Shown here piece after piece: positions 13,560 through 61,995 of a DNA stretch of 64,000 nt. The number at the start of each line of letters is the position of its first letter. The stretch's first letter is position 1. This DNA comes from Rapana venosa (lineage: Eukaryota; Mollusca; Gastropoda; Neogastropoda; Muricidae): positions 38,574,370-38,638,369 of the forward strand of contig CM054151.1 of NCBI GenBank assembly GCA_028751875.1, written 5' to 3'. A model generated the notes under the pieces. It saw only the letters and a program-made list of their open reading frames with translations. It was not told the origin of the DNA and made no database searches. Both the position numbers and the translations under genes were made by a program.

Positions 13560-14460
13560 TATTTCCTCTCAAAAACAAAACAAAGCACAAAAGTGAAAGC
13601 GGCATTTATTGGTTTTCGAAAGGCCTTTGATTCTTTGGAGGCACCGTGGTCGAGTGGTTTAGGCGGTCAACTCGTGATCCAGAGGTCGCGGGTTCGATCC
13701 CCGCTCGGCTCGGTGTTGTGTCCTTGGGAAAGACATTTTACTCCTACTTTCCTCACTCCACCCAGGTGTACAAGTGGGTACCAGCTCTGCTGGGGAAGTA
13801 TCTGGCGACAGACTAGCGTCCTGTCACAGGGGCGGTGAAAAACCATCAGTTCGCTTAATGCTACAGAAACCGGGATAAGCTCCGGCTCTATGGGCCTTCT
13901 GGCTCGAAAGAACAATTTTTTTATACTTTGATTCTTTGAATTGTAATAGTTTATGGATTGTGTTGTGTAAAAATTGAATAAATTATCAATCATATATTAC
14001 TCCGAGAGGAATCTATAAATCCGTCTTGGCATGTATACATGCAGGAAATAACTATTCTAACTCTAATGCCCAAAGGGAGTACATGAGGGTGCTGTTTTGA
14101 GCCCACACTTGTTTTCTTGCTTTATAAATGATTTACCCACTGTGATGTCAACAAAAAACAACACCATATTAAAATATTCCCTGCAAACCATTGAGGCTTT
14201 TCTTGTTGTTTGGGTTTTTTTGTTCACTACTGTTTGCTGACACTATAATAACATATTTTTCCTGCCTGATACTGTAATAAGTCTATAAATCCTACTAAAT
14301 ATCTCAAAGGAAGAGGCAGATCACTTAGATTAGTAAATGTATATGGACAAAACAAGCATGATATGTTTTAGAATAGATGGACATTTATCAGTGGCAAAAA
14401 AATGTTCTAAGGAAATTCTGAAGAGAAAGTACCTAGTTCTTATAAATACTTAGGATTGAT
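13560..14460 (+). pseudogene. Reverse transcriptase relic of an RNase H-type LINE
   Basis: KVKAAFIGFRKAFDSL (RT motif A, Asp changed) is at 13588-13637. After an inserted SINE the frame picks up GVHEGAVLSPHLFSCFINDL then PTVM near 14075-14140 (motif B) and later YKYLGLIF near 14440. Order and spacing fit a LINE RT. Stops and frame breaks throughout. Confidence 0.65.
13638..13925 (+). mobile_element. SINE family S4 with 13-bp target duplication
   Basis: The head GCACCGTGGTCGAGTGGTTT has a clean A box, and GCGGGTTCGATCCCCGC forms a perfect T-arm with B box. The head resembles a class II (Leu/Ser-like) tRNA. The body ends CTTCTGGCTCGAAAGAACAA then a T run. Both sides carry CTTTGATTCTTTG (13625-13637 and 13926-13938), so the boundaries are exact. 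It sits in a LINE RT relic. Confidence 0.92.
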
Positions 14461-14479
14461 ATTTTCAACTTTCCCCATG

Positions 14480-14700
14480 GGGATGCTTTGAGCCTGTCAG
14501 TATAAACAGTATCCCCACCTCCTTCTTACCTCCTTCTTGTCTATTTTCTGCCTTCTTGGTCCATTCCCCGGCATAGGCCGAAAGACTTAAAAGAGAACAA
14601 TTCTCTACCGAGCCAAAGTCTAGGTGGGCCTACGCTGGGCCTGACTTGACATTGCTTAACGGCAGCGTAACGTACTTTCTATCATATGACAGACACTAGT
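14480..14700 (-). repeat. Unclassified dispersed repeat (matches 9990-10210)
   Basis: The reverse complement shares GAAGGCAGAAAATAGACA and TTTATACTGACAGGC with 9990-10210. Its family is not recognised. Confidence 0.5.
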
Positions 14701-14861
14701 TTCTGTCTGAGCGTTCGATGACCAGGAAGAAGAAGAATATTTTTAACTAAAATAAGTTAAATCTTGCAGGAAGGAGGGGAAAAAAGTGAAAACAAAATCT
14801 TTAAAATATTATAAAAGCTCAATTCAGTACACTGTTCTCTAAATTGGAAATAGTTTTCCAA

Positions 14862-15064
14862 ACAAATAGAGCCTTGCGCACACATTAAAACCCGTTCAGC
14901 TTTTCGGAAGAGTAGGCCATTGTGTGCCAGTGGGAATGGATGACATTTTTTTTTCAAAACTGCATACACACAGGGACTGGATGTAAAAAAGCACACGAGT
15001 GCTTATTCCATTATTCTCGAAATAAAAGAATAATAAAAAATAAAATAAATAAATAAAATAAAAC
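14862..15064 (+). mobile_element. SINE family S1, 5'-truncated
   Basis: Contains TTGCGCACACATTAAAACCC, TTTTCGGAAGAGTAGGCCAT and the tail CTCGAAATAAAAGAATAA plus (AAAT)n. Matches 16895-17134 closely, so it is a 3' half copy. Confidence 0.85.
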
Positions 15065-15520
15065 CTGTTACAATATGCATAAGAAAATGGGGATTAACTG
15101 TTAAATCACATATAGAAAAAGCACATAGGCCTAAAGCACATAGGCCTACATTTGCTAAAACATTTTTTTGATGTAATTAACTGAGGAATAGGAACAGAAA
15201 CAAACCATTTTACAAAGTTATTGTTTATCACTCAGATAGTGGAGATGTTGTGCCCTGTTATTCTGATGACAATGTGCTGGAGTACAACTGCATTCAGAAC
15301 AACTCAGATTGTACCTACTGGCTGATCAAACAAACAAACAAAAAAGAACAACAGGCTGTGGGAAGAACCTGTGAAGCTGTTCAGCCTTCAAAAGAGGAAA
15401 CACAGGGAGACTAGAGCACATGCAGAGCAGGATCTGCAATCTCTTGGTGACCTGATTCACCACTTCCTAAGGTGACAAGTGGCTTTGCCTTTAGACATGG
15501 ACTTTTTCATAGTTTATTGT

Positions 15521-15524
<4 letters not shown>

Positions 15525-15573
<49 letters not shown>
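15525..15573. repeat. (CT)n microsatellite
   Basis: Nearly pure CT dinucleotide tract. Confidence 0.95.
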
Positions 15574-15575
<2 letters not shown>

Positions 15576-15669
15576 CTCTGTTTATGTGAACTTGGATTTG
15601 GGTTTGTTTGGCTCAATCAAGGTGTGGGAAATTGTAGAGAGTTTATCAACATTTTCAGGCAAAGATTGA

Positions 15670-16090
15670 TTGACTGCCGTTGGCAGCAATGAAGTAATCA
15701 TATACAAAGCAGTGAAAGATATCAAATGTATAGACAATTTATAAATTCATACGATGTCAAAAATTATCTAAAGCTTGATATGCACATACATTTGAAAAGA
15801 ATTATGTCTAAGTTTAGACTTGGTGTATCAGACATAAATGTTCATAAATTTAGATATATAGAACATGATGTTGATGATCTCAGGTTGCTATGCCCATTAT
15901 GAAAGCAAGCAGTGGAAGATGAAGTGCATTTTGTGTTGTGCTGTCCAGTATTAGAAGATGCTAGACAGAATTACATTCCCCTAAAATATACTAGACAGCC
16001 TAATTTATTTAGATTCTGTTTACTCATGGTGTCTAGTCACCCTGAGATTGTGGGCTTTGTATTTGTGTAAAGCCGTTAGAATAAGAGATA
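15670..16090 (+). pseudogene. C-terminal zinc-knuckle relic of an RNase H-type LINE
   Basis: One frame reads KFRLGVSDINVHKFRYIEHD, then CPL-stop-KQAVEDEVHFVLCCPVLED and QPNLFRFCLLMVSSHPEIV. This is the C-terminal region (CPLC..EDE.HF...CP) of the same LINE class as the RNase H relic at 5680. One stop replaces the expected second Cys. Confidence 0.7.
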
Positions 16091-16296
16091 TCTTGGTTTC
16101 TTAAGTCATATTTTTTGTAACTGATTTTTGTTGTGGTGGTTGTGGTTATGAAATAACAATTTGGGTTTTTGTGCTTTTCCTTATTTTTCTCACTAAAGTG
16201 CTAGGCAGTTCGGCAACCCCCTTCATGTATGGCCCAATGGCCTTTTTGTGAATAGACCTTTGGAGTTGGAGTTCTCTCTCTCTCTCTCTCTCTCAG

Positions 16297-16625
16297 CTTC
16301 GGATGAGACTATAAACCGAGGCCCCGTGTTCGAACACATGCAGAACATCTTGCGCACACATTAAATCCTGTTCTGCTTTTCGGAAGAGTAGGCCATTGTG
16401 TGCCGGTGGGATAATAAGCACTCATGTCCCCGTGTGTATACAGTTTTGTAAATTTTGTCACCAGTTCCCACCAGCACACAATGGCCTACTCTTCCGAAAA
16501 GCGGAACGGGTTTTTACGTGTGTGCAAGATGTTCTGCGTACGTTCGCAGACGCGACTTCGGTTTTTAGTCTCATCCAAAGGACTTTTGGGGAGAGTTAAT
16601 TTTGTATGAAGGTCAAAAGTGCCTC
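16297..16625. mobile_element. Two S1 SINE fragments in inverted orientation
   Basis: Bases 16297-16411 are S1 on + (GGATGAGACTATAAACCGAG ... GTGCCGGTGGGA). From 16412 the sequence continues as S1 on the minus strand, starting with its 3' end (AATAAGCACTCATG) and reaching TCATCCAAAGGACTTTTGGG. An (AT)n tract follows at once. Confidence 0.85.
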
Positions 16626-16639
16626 AGGGTTGATAGATT

Positions 16640-16644
16640 ATATA

Positions 16645-16728
<84 letters not shown>
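16640..16728. repeat. (AT)n microsatellite
   Basis: About 88 bases of alternating AT directly after the inverted SINE pair. Confidence 0.95.
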
Positions 16729-16730
<2 letters not shown>

Positions 16731-16894
16731 TTTATGTGTTCTTCTAATGATTAATGTCAAAAGGACAGCCAAATACTGCATGTCTTTCTGGAATATAGAT
16801 CTCTCCTAGCCACCATCTGACGGCCGTCGACCTGGGAGGGTCTCTACCTCCTTGGTCAGTTGGTGTTCATGCATGTTGTTAGAGGCCTTTGGAT

Positions 16895-17134
16895 GATACT
16901 TTTTTTCTTTTGGATGAGACTATAAACCGAGGTCCCGTGTGCGAACGCACGCAGAACATCTTGCGCACACGTTAAAACCCGTTCCGCTTTTCGGAAGAGT
17001 AGGTCATTGTGTGCCGGTGGGAACGGATGACAAAATTTACAAAACTGCATACACATGGGGACTGGATGGGAAAAAAAGCACATGAATGCTTATTCTATTA
17101 TCCTCGAAACAAAAGAATAAAATAAATAAATAAG
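16895..17134 (+). mobile_element. SINE family S1, 5'-truncated
   Basis: Starts at the internal motif TTTTGGATGAGACTATAAAC and runs through CCGCTTTTCGGAAGAGTAGG to the tail AAAGAATAAAATAAATAAAT. This is the best preserved 3' two thirds of S1 in the window. Confidence 0.88.
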
Positions 17135-18183
17135 GTTCTCAAACTGATATCTTTAGGATTCATTTAAAAGGGTGGATAACAACCAATGTGTTGACCTCAG
17201 ACAAGGGAGACTATTATTTGCTGCAACTGTATGATAGTAACCTCCCGTGGGTTTCTTGCACACCGTTGGGTAAGGAAAAGTATCTCATCGTTGTGCAACC
17301 GAAACTGCGAAAGGTTGTGTTTGTTATCAAGCGTTTAACTAATCATCCAAATATAGTACTCAGGTAAAATTCATGAGAAGGTATTTAATACAGTATCGCC
17401 GTAAATTTTAGTCACTTGGTTGGAAGTCGTATTGCACAACTTGTGTAAGTATCGCTGCTTTCAAGAATTTTGCTTCTAAGAAGGCTTACAGTTACAAGTA
17501 CAAAACTGAAACTGAAGTAGTGTCATGTGAAAATACAGGATTGGCTTTGTTTTTTTTTGTTTTTAGTCTCTAGCTCTTTTCGTTTTTGTGATTTAGCGGA
17601 TTAATAGTACTTTTGAGTTTCAAACCCTAAAAATCAAGTTGTGTTTTACCCCAGTATGTAACTTGTAGGATTTAATGATCACTGGATTGTCAGGACTAGT
17701 CAGCAGGCCCTGATGGCATAATCATACAGTAGAGAAAACAGGAAGCAATTAACTTGAAAAACTTAAACATGAAATTACATTGGAAAAATGCGCTTTGATT
17801 TGTCTTTTCAAGATATAGCACTATGTAAGTTCCATGTATTAAATAGCAAAACTTCAAATTTCTACTATTTTATTCATAATAGCTTAGGCATAAACAAGAT
17901 ATACTGTATGATATTTTGGCCATGAACTCAAGCAGTCAACTCACATAGCTGAGTTAGGTGAATGTCATTTCAAAGTAAAAGTAAGAGATATTGTGAGTGA
18001 TTATGTGCTTTTTTTTTTTTTTAAAGCAAAGTACTAAACTGCAACTGCAAACTTCTCCCATCTTGGAAACGTCAATTGTCAGGGTTCCCCAGTTGAGACC
18101 TCTCTGATGCAAGAACATTTTTTCCCCAAACTCAGTTGTTGGTGGGTTGGGTTGTTAATAAGTAAACAGCAGTCTCTGAGACT

Positions 18184-18221
<38 letters not shown>

Positions 18222-18232
18222 TGTGTGGGGTG

Positions 18233-18273
<41 letters not shown>

Positions 18274-19600
18274 GACAGAAGAGAGAGAGAGAGAGAGATT
18301 CTTGTTTTATATCGAGGTTTGTGAATGGGCATTCAAGTGCTTAATTTCAGTTTTGTGCAATTTACTGATTCAGCCCTTGGCGCATGTGGTGGTGTGATTT
18401 TGTCATCTGTTCAATGAGGTTCAGTGATTAGGAGAGGGGAAGATACAGATGATGATGATGATGAAAAATGGATGATGAAGATGGCTTTCATGAACATGTG
18501 CAGTTCTTGGTTAAAATGTGTGTGTGTGTACACATGCATGTGCACCCAAATGTGAATCTTGTAGTTGTAGGCATATAACTACAAGTATGTATTGTTTGCA
18601 CAGAGGACAAAATGCTTTGATAATGTATGGTGCTATAGTATTTAAAGCTCTGTTAAGTGTTATAACATGTTTGCTATAAATGTATAATTTATCATTTTTA
18701 TCCTTTGATGTTTAATCTGTTGCTTTTAACCTTCATGAATTTCTCTGTTTTAAGATAATGAAGTATTTAAATTTAAATAAATTTGATTTTCTTTGTGTGA
18801 AAAGCTCAGAAATGAGAAAGAGTTACAGGAGTCTTGCTCAAGTTACTGGCAGGATGAACATTAATAAATAAAAATGGTACAGCTGTAAAACTGGTCGTTT
18901 TGATTTTTAATGCATTAGAAATTTTAACAATCCATATGTGAATCCAGATTAAGTATACATATTATTAGTGTGACTGTGAGACAGGATTTGAATGTGTGAT
19001 GAACCATCACTGGTAAAGCTGTCTGGTAATTGGTATTTAAATAATCAAGCCATAACAAAGTGTTAAAAGACTGGGAAAAAACCACTTGTAAACAAAACAT
19101 ACAATGATTAAGTATAGATCGACTGACAGCATAGTTGTATCATGTATGACTGTGTAAAGTGCTGACATAGAATGTTTATTTAAAAAAATACCCTATTTAA
19201 ATTTGACCTAAATCTAGAGAACGCTATGATACATTTTTTTTAAAACTGATCAAGTGTCTATTTATATGTTTTGCCTCACTGTCACATATCTTCTTTCATA
19301 ATACATTTTGACCATCTCCAGAGCTGAGTCTGAAAATCATCATGGAAGAATACTATATTGATTAAGTGAGTTACAGAAAAGTTGGCACTGATTTGTAGCA
19401 TAAATTCAATTGTACAGAAATTAGCTTGTCAATGTATACCTTTATTTAAGTTTGAAAGTTATGATTCGTTTGTTATTATTAGTTTACTTTTACATGTTTC
19501 CATGAAAGAAGTGATGGACATTACACTTTTTTTCTTTCAATAATGATTATTGCCATTCAAAAGATATCTGGCTACTTTTTCAAAATGTTAAATATTTTGT
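17135..19600. other. Upstream region of DIS3L2, no gene seen
   Basis: No coding exon found. A solo LINE 3' tail (GCGCTTTGATTTGTCTTTTC then AAGATATAGC) lies at 17786-17850. A GA/GT microsatellite block lies at 18187-18300. The region must hold the upstream exon and promoter if they are within the window, but I could not place them. Confidence 0.45.
18187..18300. repeat. Compound (GA)n-(GT)n-(GA)n microsatellite
   Basis: A GA run to 18218, a GT run about 18228-18273, and another GA run to 18298. Confidence 0.95.
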
Positions 19601-19616
19601 TTGCTTTTGTTTTCAG

Positions 19617-19729
19617 TTACGGTAAAAAAAAATTATCAGTCAGAGGAAAATTCAGCAGTTGTTATCATAGTAAGTGTCAGAAGAATACAAATTTGAAAAC
19701 AACGTAGAAACCAGAACTGACAGCATCAA
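19617..19729 (+). other. DIS3L2: DIS3L2 5' UTR part of exon 1
   Basis: A good acceptor (TTTTGTTTTCAG) ends at 19616 and is followed by 113 bases up to the ATG. This suggests that at least one non-coding exon lies further upstream. No convincing promoter element was identified. Confidence 0.45.
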
Positions 19730-55970
<36,241 letters not shown>

Positions 55971-56405
55971 TCAGGGCCAGACATGAGGTGCCATATTGCC
56001 GCATTCAGTGATGGTTGGACTGTGATACTTCAGTCTCTCTGTTAGACTCAAAGCTGTGTTCATCACTTCTATGTGTTAATACATGTAGTCATGCACATGT
56101 GTGTGTTTGTGTGTGTGCATTTGTGTGTATGCACACATGCATGTGTATAGATGGATGGGAATTTTTTGCAAGTCATATATCAAACGTCTTTTAAATGGTT
56201 TGGGGATTTTTTGGCAAAATGTGTGTGTGCACATATGCCTGTGTGTAGATGGATTTTTTGCAAGTCATATACCAAACGTATATTTTAAGTGCTTTGGGGA
56301 TTTTTTGCAAGTCATATCTGTAAAAAAAACAAAAACACCTCCCCCCTTCCCAGTAGTTTTAAATGCTTTAATTGGTCAGTAGAATAAATTCATTGGACAA
56401 CTATA
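55971..56405 (+). other. DIS3L2: Candidate DIS3L2 3' UTR with AATAAA
   Basis: After the TAG there is no further open exon. The first AATAAA is at 56383-56388. Later ones (for example 57472) could be used instead, so the true 3' end is not determined. Confidence 0.35.
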
Positions 56406-59310
56406 CATGGTAGTCCAAATGACCAAAGTTCAATGAGTGTGAACAAAGGAACTTTAGAAGATTAGTTTTGGGGGCATAGATACACCCCACTGTAGATCTT
56501 TGCACTTATAGTTCCTAAGCCTTTTTATCTGTTTCCTTTTATACGGTGTTTATTCCGTTTTTTGTGGGTTGCTGTAGTTTTCCAGAGATGTCATGCATAA
56601 GTGATGTGTTTTATGCTAGGATCCATAAACTGAGAATGGCATCAAAATACATTATGAGTCGTTGTATTCTACACTATGTGTCGTTACAGGGCAGAAAAGG
56701 GCTGTTGAAAAGTTAGTAACAGTTAATGTGAAAGTTGTTTTCTTTTTAAAAGGAACAAAAATATAGACTGATAATTTGTGTACTGCTTTGGCCGTTGTAT
56801 TAATTTGTTGTTGTTCGGGGGGTTTTTTGCTTTTAGTTTTTGTTGTTTTCTTTCACTTTTTTTCCCCTTTGTTTTTTTGGGGGGGGGGGGGGGGGGGGTT
56901 GCATTTGAAATCAAATAGAACGTTGTCAGTTGAATACTACTTTTTGAAGTCAAGTCGGACTCTTAAAACTTATAGGAGACAAGAGTCTTCTTTTAAGACG
57001 GCACTTCTGTAGCATCACCTGATTTCTGTTCTCATAGAACTGCTTAGGCCAGTGTATCTGTTTCCTGTTCGGGACATAGGGAGGCCTTAGTTGTAGAGCT
57101 AACCTTTTAAAAACAATGACAAGAGCACAGGAGCAGCTTGAACCAAAAACTAGCTAAATGGAAAACAATAGGATTGATTCATCAGTAGAGTAATTATGCT
57201 GAATGACTTAGGATACAACTTTTACATTTTAACCACTTTGAAGATTTCACTGCCTGACATTGAAAGCAGGGCTGCAGCATGATTTACAACACATTTCTTC
57301 AAGTCTGGAATTTGGTAGAATATGATTGATCCATACAAGTTTTATGAAGTTGAGGTTTTGTTTGGGGTGCATTTCATATCAATGACTTCTCAAAGTAGAT
57401 CTCAGCCTCAAGTTAAGTGTATTTTATTACTGGTTACTGCAAATCTACATATGAGAAGAGTGTCTTAGCCAAATAAATGTGTTCATTACCTTAATCAAGG
57501 CATCGATCTAAAGGTTTTGGTTTCTGTGGTCAGAAAGTTGACTGGTTGAAAGTGGTTATGTTATCTTTCTTCCAACCATCTTTTTCCTTTTCTAGTTTGT
57601 ATTGTTCATCAGTGTGCAGCAGATCTTGTGTTACTTCTTGCGATGTAGTCACTCACTGTCATTGCATGTGTCCTTCAAACTTGCCAACAACAAAAAAAGG
57701 AAAAAAACCATGCAAACAGACAAAAAAAACTTCCTGAGGCATCATCATCTCTGTCAACTTTTTTTGTGTATGTGTAAATGATAATTATGTAAAACACATG
57801 GATTAAATGATATCTAAGTCAACTGGATTAGATAAGTTACAGGACTGACTCAGTCCACTGGATTTTCTGTGTGCCTTTTTTTTTTAAAAATAGGTGTCTT
57901 AAGCTTTTCTTGTGTTCAAAAAGAAAAGGAAACATTTGACTGCCAGGTAGGAGATCAGGGTCAAGGATTATTTTATCATTATCATTTTTTATACTGTGGT
58001 GCACATTTTGCTCTTTTTGTCCCCTTATTGAATTTTTTTGGGGAGTGGTTTCTTGAATGATACTGAATATTCGATGTGACTGTGTTGTATTGATGTGACT
58101 GCGTTGAATTAACACCTAGAGCGCAACTCTGTAGTCTTCTGAGACTGACAGCTGCCAATATAATAATAATATATATGTGTTGTATTGTCTCAGAGTGGAA
58201 AAAAAAGTTTTTTGATATTATTTTGATCAAATTTTGAAATTTATTATAAGCATGACTAATAGATATGTGTGTGTGTAAAACAGATGATGCACTTTTAACC
58301 TTTTAGAAAAAGAAATTATATTCTGCTATGAAAGTTTCAGCTTGTGTCATGATACTTTTAGCATCAGTGTTAACATGACACAATGAGCTGCTTTCTGTTT
58401 ATGTTGGGTTGCTTTGTCTTTTTTTTTTTAATGAACTACATACTAGCTATAAAGATTTTGCTTACAAAATTCTTTTTTATTCACTTTTTAGGGTGTGGGG
58501 AGGGGGAGATGGGGTATATGGGGGGTTTTGTTTTGTTTTTATACAGTTTGAACCTTTTTCATAGAGGCCTGTTGACATTTTATTTTCATTGTTGGAGTTT
58601 GTGCGTACTGATTATGTCATGCTGTTAGTGCTTTTCCTGATGGCCTAGTCAAACTTCTATCCTCAGATTTTATTCCTGAGCCAGTTTGATGGTAGCTGGG
58701 GATGTGTGGAATCATGGAGAATTCTTCTGATGTGGGTGGGTGGGGGGCAGGGAGATAAAACTATTTTGGTTTTGAAGTTTACCTGTATTTGAAAAAACAT
58801 GAAGAATGTGTTTACAACAATGTGTTTGTCTGTGTGTGGTTTGTGTGTGTGTGTATGTTTTGTATGTTTATGTGTGTCTGTGCACATAGATGATTTGCTC
58901 CACATTCTGAATGCAAAGTTGACTGTCGTGGTCAGCTACATAATTGACAATTTGACTATGTGAGAGATAGACTTATTGATTGATTGATTGACTTATTGGT
59001 TTGTGGTGATTGTTTGATTGATATTGAATGATTTATTTCAAATATGTGCATGTTGTTTCTTTGCTCCTATTTTTAAATAACTATGAGACACTCCGTGAGT
59101 CTTGTTGATGTTGTGAAAATGAAGAAAGCATTTTCTTCTAGACTTTGACAAGTCAGCCATTAAAACCACTCTCCAGGAGAGCTGGTCATTTTCATTAGAT
59201 GCCAACTCCATCTTGGAATCTTTTCAGTCAACCTGACAGGGGCAATGAAACAAAAAGAGGTCACTTTTCCTGATATTTTGTATTTTATGTAGTTGAAGCC
59301 TGTATTATAA
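56406..59310. other. Downstream region, no gene seen
   Basis: AT-rich sequence with a poly(G) tract at 56879-56898 and short GT runs (58830-58860). No exon with a recognisable product. It may include a longer DIS3L2 3' UTR (AATAAA at 57472). Confidence 0.45.
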
Positions 59311-59317
59311 ACTTGCA

Positions 59318-59453
59318 GGCAGGATAGCCTAGTGGTTAGAACATTGGACCCAGGCTCTGACCGTACCCAAGGGTGCTGCTTCCAGTCTGCACTGATGTAT
59401 CCGTTCACTTTACTCCTCTGGAAGTAGTCCGGATGAAACTGTAAAGTCAGAAT

Positions 59454-59534
<81 letters not shown>

Positions 59535-59710
59535 AACATCTCATGCACATGTTAAGACCACGTCCACTTTGTACAGAAATAGTAAGTCAGCTGCAGCCAG
59601 TGGTACAGATGACAGGAACAAACTCAGCATGCACTCTTGCTACCTGGAGAGGGATGGACTCCACCAGATTTAACTTAGCTCATAGCATATGGCCAGTGCA
59701 GTGTCTTCTG
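59318..59710 (+). mobile_element. SINE family S1 (variant 3' end) with internal (GT)n
   Basis: The head GGCAGGATAGCCTAGTGGTT then AGAACA has a good A box. The body runs to AAAGTCAGAATCACC, where a GT tract of about 70 bases (59458-59531) replaces the usual CGTGTGTGAACAC block. It resumes with CAGAACATCTCATGCACATG and ends in the variant GGAGAGGGATGGACTCCACC part. Confidence 0.8.
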
Positions 59711-59734
59711 TGACTTCCTAAGGAGTAAAGTTAG

Positions 59735-59900
59735 ACTTCAAGTGAGGTCAGGTGAAGTTACGTCAAGTCAAGTGAGGCCAGGTGAAGTTGTCAAGTCAAG
59801 TGAGGTCAGTTGAAGTCAAGTGAAATCAAGTCAAGAGAAGTCTAATGAAGTCAGGTGAGATGAAGTTAAGTCAAGTCTAAAGAAGTCAATGAAATTAAAT
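59735..59900. repeat. Degenerate GTCAAGTGAG-type short repeat
   Basis: Repeated AAGTCAAGTGAGGTCAGGTG-like words with irregular spacing. Confidence 0.7.
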
Positions 59901-59974
59901 CAGTATAATGTTTTTGGGGGGAAAGAGGAAAATGGTATATTGATCCTCTTTCGTATTGTGTGATTTAGCGGGGG

Positions 59975-60400
59975 GGGGGGGGGGCAGCAGCCTTGTGGTT
60001 AGAGCATTGACCTCATGATCTGATGGCCCAGGTTTGATCCACCATCAAGGCACCTGTTCAAGGGGAATTCCCCCCTGGAGTCACCATCAGTACCAACCAC
60101 TCCCCTGAAAGTCCTTCCAATGAGACTATAGACCAAGGTCCTGTGTGTGAACACAGGCAGAACATCTTGCACACACATTAAAACCCATTCTGCCTTTCAC
60201 AAGAGTAGACTGTTGAGTGCCAGTAGGAACGGATGACAACATTTTTATAAGCGCGTGGGCACTGGTGTCGTGTTAGACATCCCTGAAGTCAAGAACGTGT
60301 TGACCTTTATGGCGAGTAGACAGTCACATTCGTAAACATCCCACTGTTGATGAACCGTGGAGATCTAGCTGAGGAATGAAACCACACAAAAAAGCACATT
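59975..60400 (+). mobile_element. SINE family S1, full-length head and body
   Basis: GCAGCAGCCTTGTGGTTAGA (A box) and CCCAGGTTTGATCCACC (B box) are well spaced. The body contains TGAAAGTCCTTCCAATGAGA, GAACACAGGCAGAACATCTT and CACAAGAGTAGACTGTTGAG. A G run (59971-59982) precedes the head. The 3' end ATGAACCGTGGAGATCTAGC resembles that of 61833-61992. Confidence 0.82.
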
Positions 60401-61088
60401 TAGGTATAAAACTTTGTTCTTTGCTTCTTTAAATTTTTGTTTTATGTTTTCGGGGAATTAAAATGATGATGATTGTTGATAATGAGGTATGCATGAAACA
60501 AACAGACTGATGAATAAAAATACAAATTTGGCAATAATTTTCCAGTTCTGATTTCTTTTTTTGTTTCATATATGCGTGTATTTGATATGGATTATTTGTA
60601 CTCTGTGTCATTAAAGCTTATGAACTCATTCAGGTAATCACAATTGTATGCAGACTGCGTGATTTTAAAATAAATTTGTGTCTCACGTTTTTGCATTGCA
60701 GCCGATTTATGCTGGGATAATTTAGACACTACTCCCTTAAAGAACGAAGTCCCAAGATAAAGCTGCATGCATGCTTTTTTTTTTTTTAATGATTTTTTTT
60801 TCTGTTTTTATTTAGTGTGGTCTTTTCCGTGTGATGGTGCATTTGTGGTTTTATTTCATACCATTTCTCATGGGAGAGAGATTCATGAAGGATGTGCTTC
60901 TCTTAAGATGCTGTTCATTAAGGAGGGAAAAACATAGTATGTGTGTGATGGAACCTAGTGCTAGATTCTGACTTTACATTGATTTAGTCCTGAGGTAAGA
61001 AGCCAAACAGCTCAAGAGGTTAATATTGTCAAGTTCAAGATGTGAAGTAACTGAAGGTACGCATACAAGTTATCATTCAGCTGTCCAT

Positions 61089-61121
<33 letters not shown>

Positions 61122-61185
61122 GTGGAGAGAGAGTTGATGTGGGTCTGATTCATTCCCTTTCATTTCCTGTGGATTCGCTGAAAGT
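60401..61185. other. No gene seen; poly(G) at 61091-61121
   Basis: Non-coding sequence with a T run at 60778-60788 and about 30 G at 61091-61121. Confidence 0.5.
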
Positions 61186-61189
61186 CCTG

Positions 61190-61390
61190 TGTGTGAATGC
61201 CTGTGTAACATGTTTTGCATACATTAACAACCTTTCATTGTAGAGTAGACCAGCTATGGCAGCATTGCACTCTGTGGCCTGGAGGGGGATGGGCTCCTCC
61301 AGGTTCAACTTGCCCGGGATACATTGCCTGAAAGTTGAAGTGCTGGGCTCCAGTGACTGCTCAGGGAGTGTGGGAAAAGGAGGACAGTAG
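61190..61390 (+). mobile_element. SINE S1-like fragment
   Basis: GTGTGTGAATGCCTGTGTAA, GTAGAGTAGACCAGC and then GGAGGGGGATGGGCTCCTCC match the variant 3' part seen at 59640. Confidence 0.6.
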
Positions 61391-61832
61391 GGGTATCTCA
61401 GTTACCTTTAATTGTAGTGCTGTGATTAGAGCTTTTGGCCTCCATCCTACATGGTCGGGTGTCTACAGTTTTAAGTCTTGGTATCCTTGGTGAATTGAGG
61501 AAGGATTTTTGTTTCAGTATACCTCATACCCCCTCTTCCTACTCCCCCCTCCCCCTCCCCCTTTTTCCCTACTTTTCAGGTCCATGCAAGCACAAACCTG
61601 CTGGTGCCTTAATTTCTTAGTATGCATTATAAGCTGCGCAAGATGCAATGCCTGTATCAGAGGTCCTATGATCCAAATGTGTATGTTCAGTGAACTATTG
61701 AAAGGTAATATGCCCAGCTGGCTGCATGAAAATACGGAAAAATACTCGCTCATGTGAAATTCTAATCATGAAAAGGTTTGAACATGATAGCATTGCAACA
61801 GGATTACAAAAGAAGCCATGAATTATTCAGTA

Positions 61833-61995
61833 AATGGGGAGTGGGATAACCTAGTGGTTAGAGCGTTGAGCCCATAATATGCCCAGAATCAGTCAAAATA
61901 TGACTGCCTTAATGGTGGGGAAAAATGGTCACATAAGCAAAATCTTACCATTGGTGAACCTCGGAGCTCTAGCCGAGGAACAAGAAAAAGACATT
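61833..61995 (+). mobile_element. SINE S1, internally deleted
   Basis: The head GGAGTGGGATAACCTAGTGG then TTAGAGCG is good. Most of the body is missing and the copy ends TGAACCTCGGAGCTCTAGCC then GAGGAACAAG. Confidence 0.7.

Noticed and set aside
13641..13720. Genuine tRNA gene (Leu/Ser-like)
   Set aside because: The tRNA-like head continues into a SINE body with a 13-bp target duplication outside it, so it is part of a SINE.
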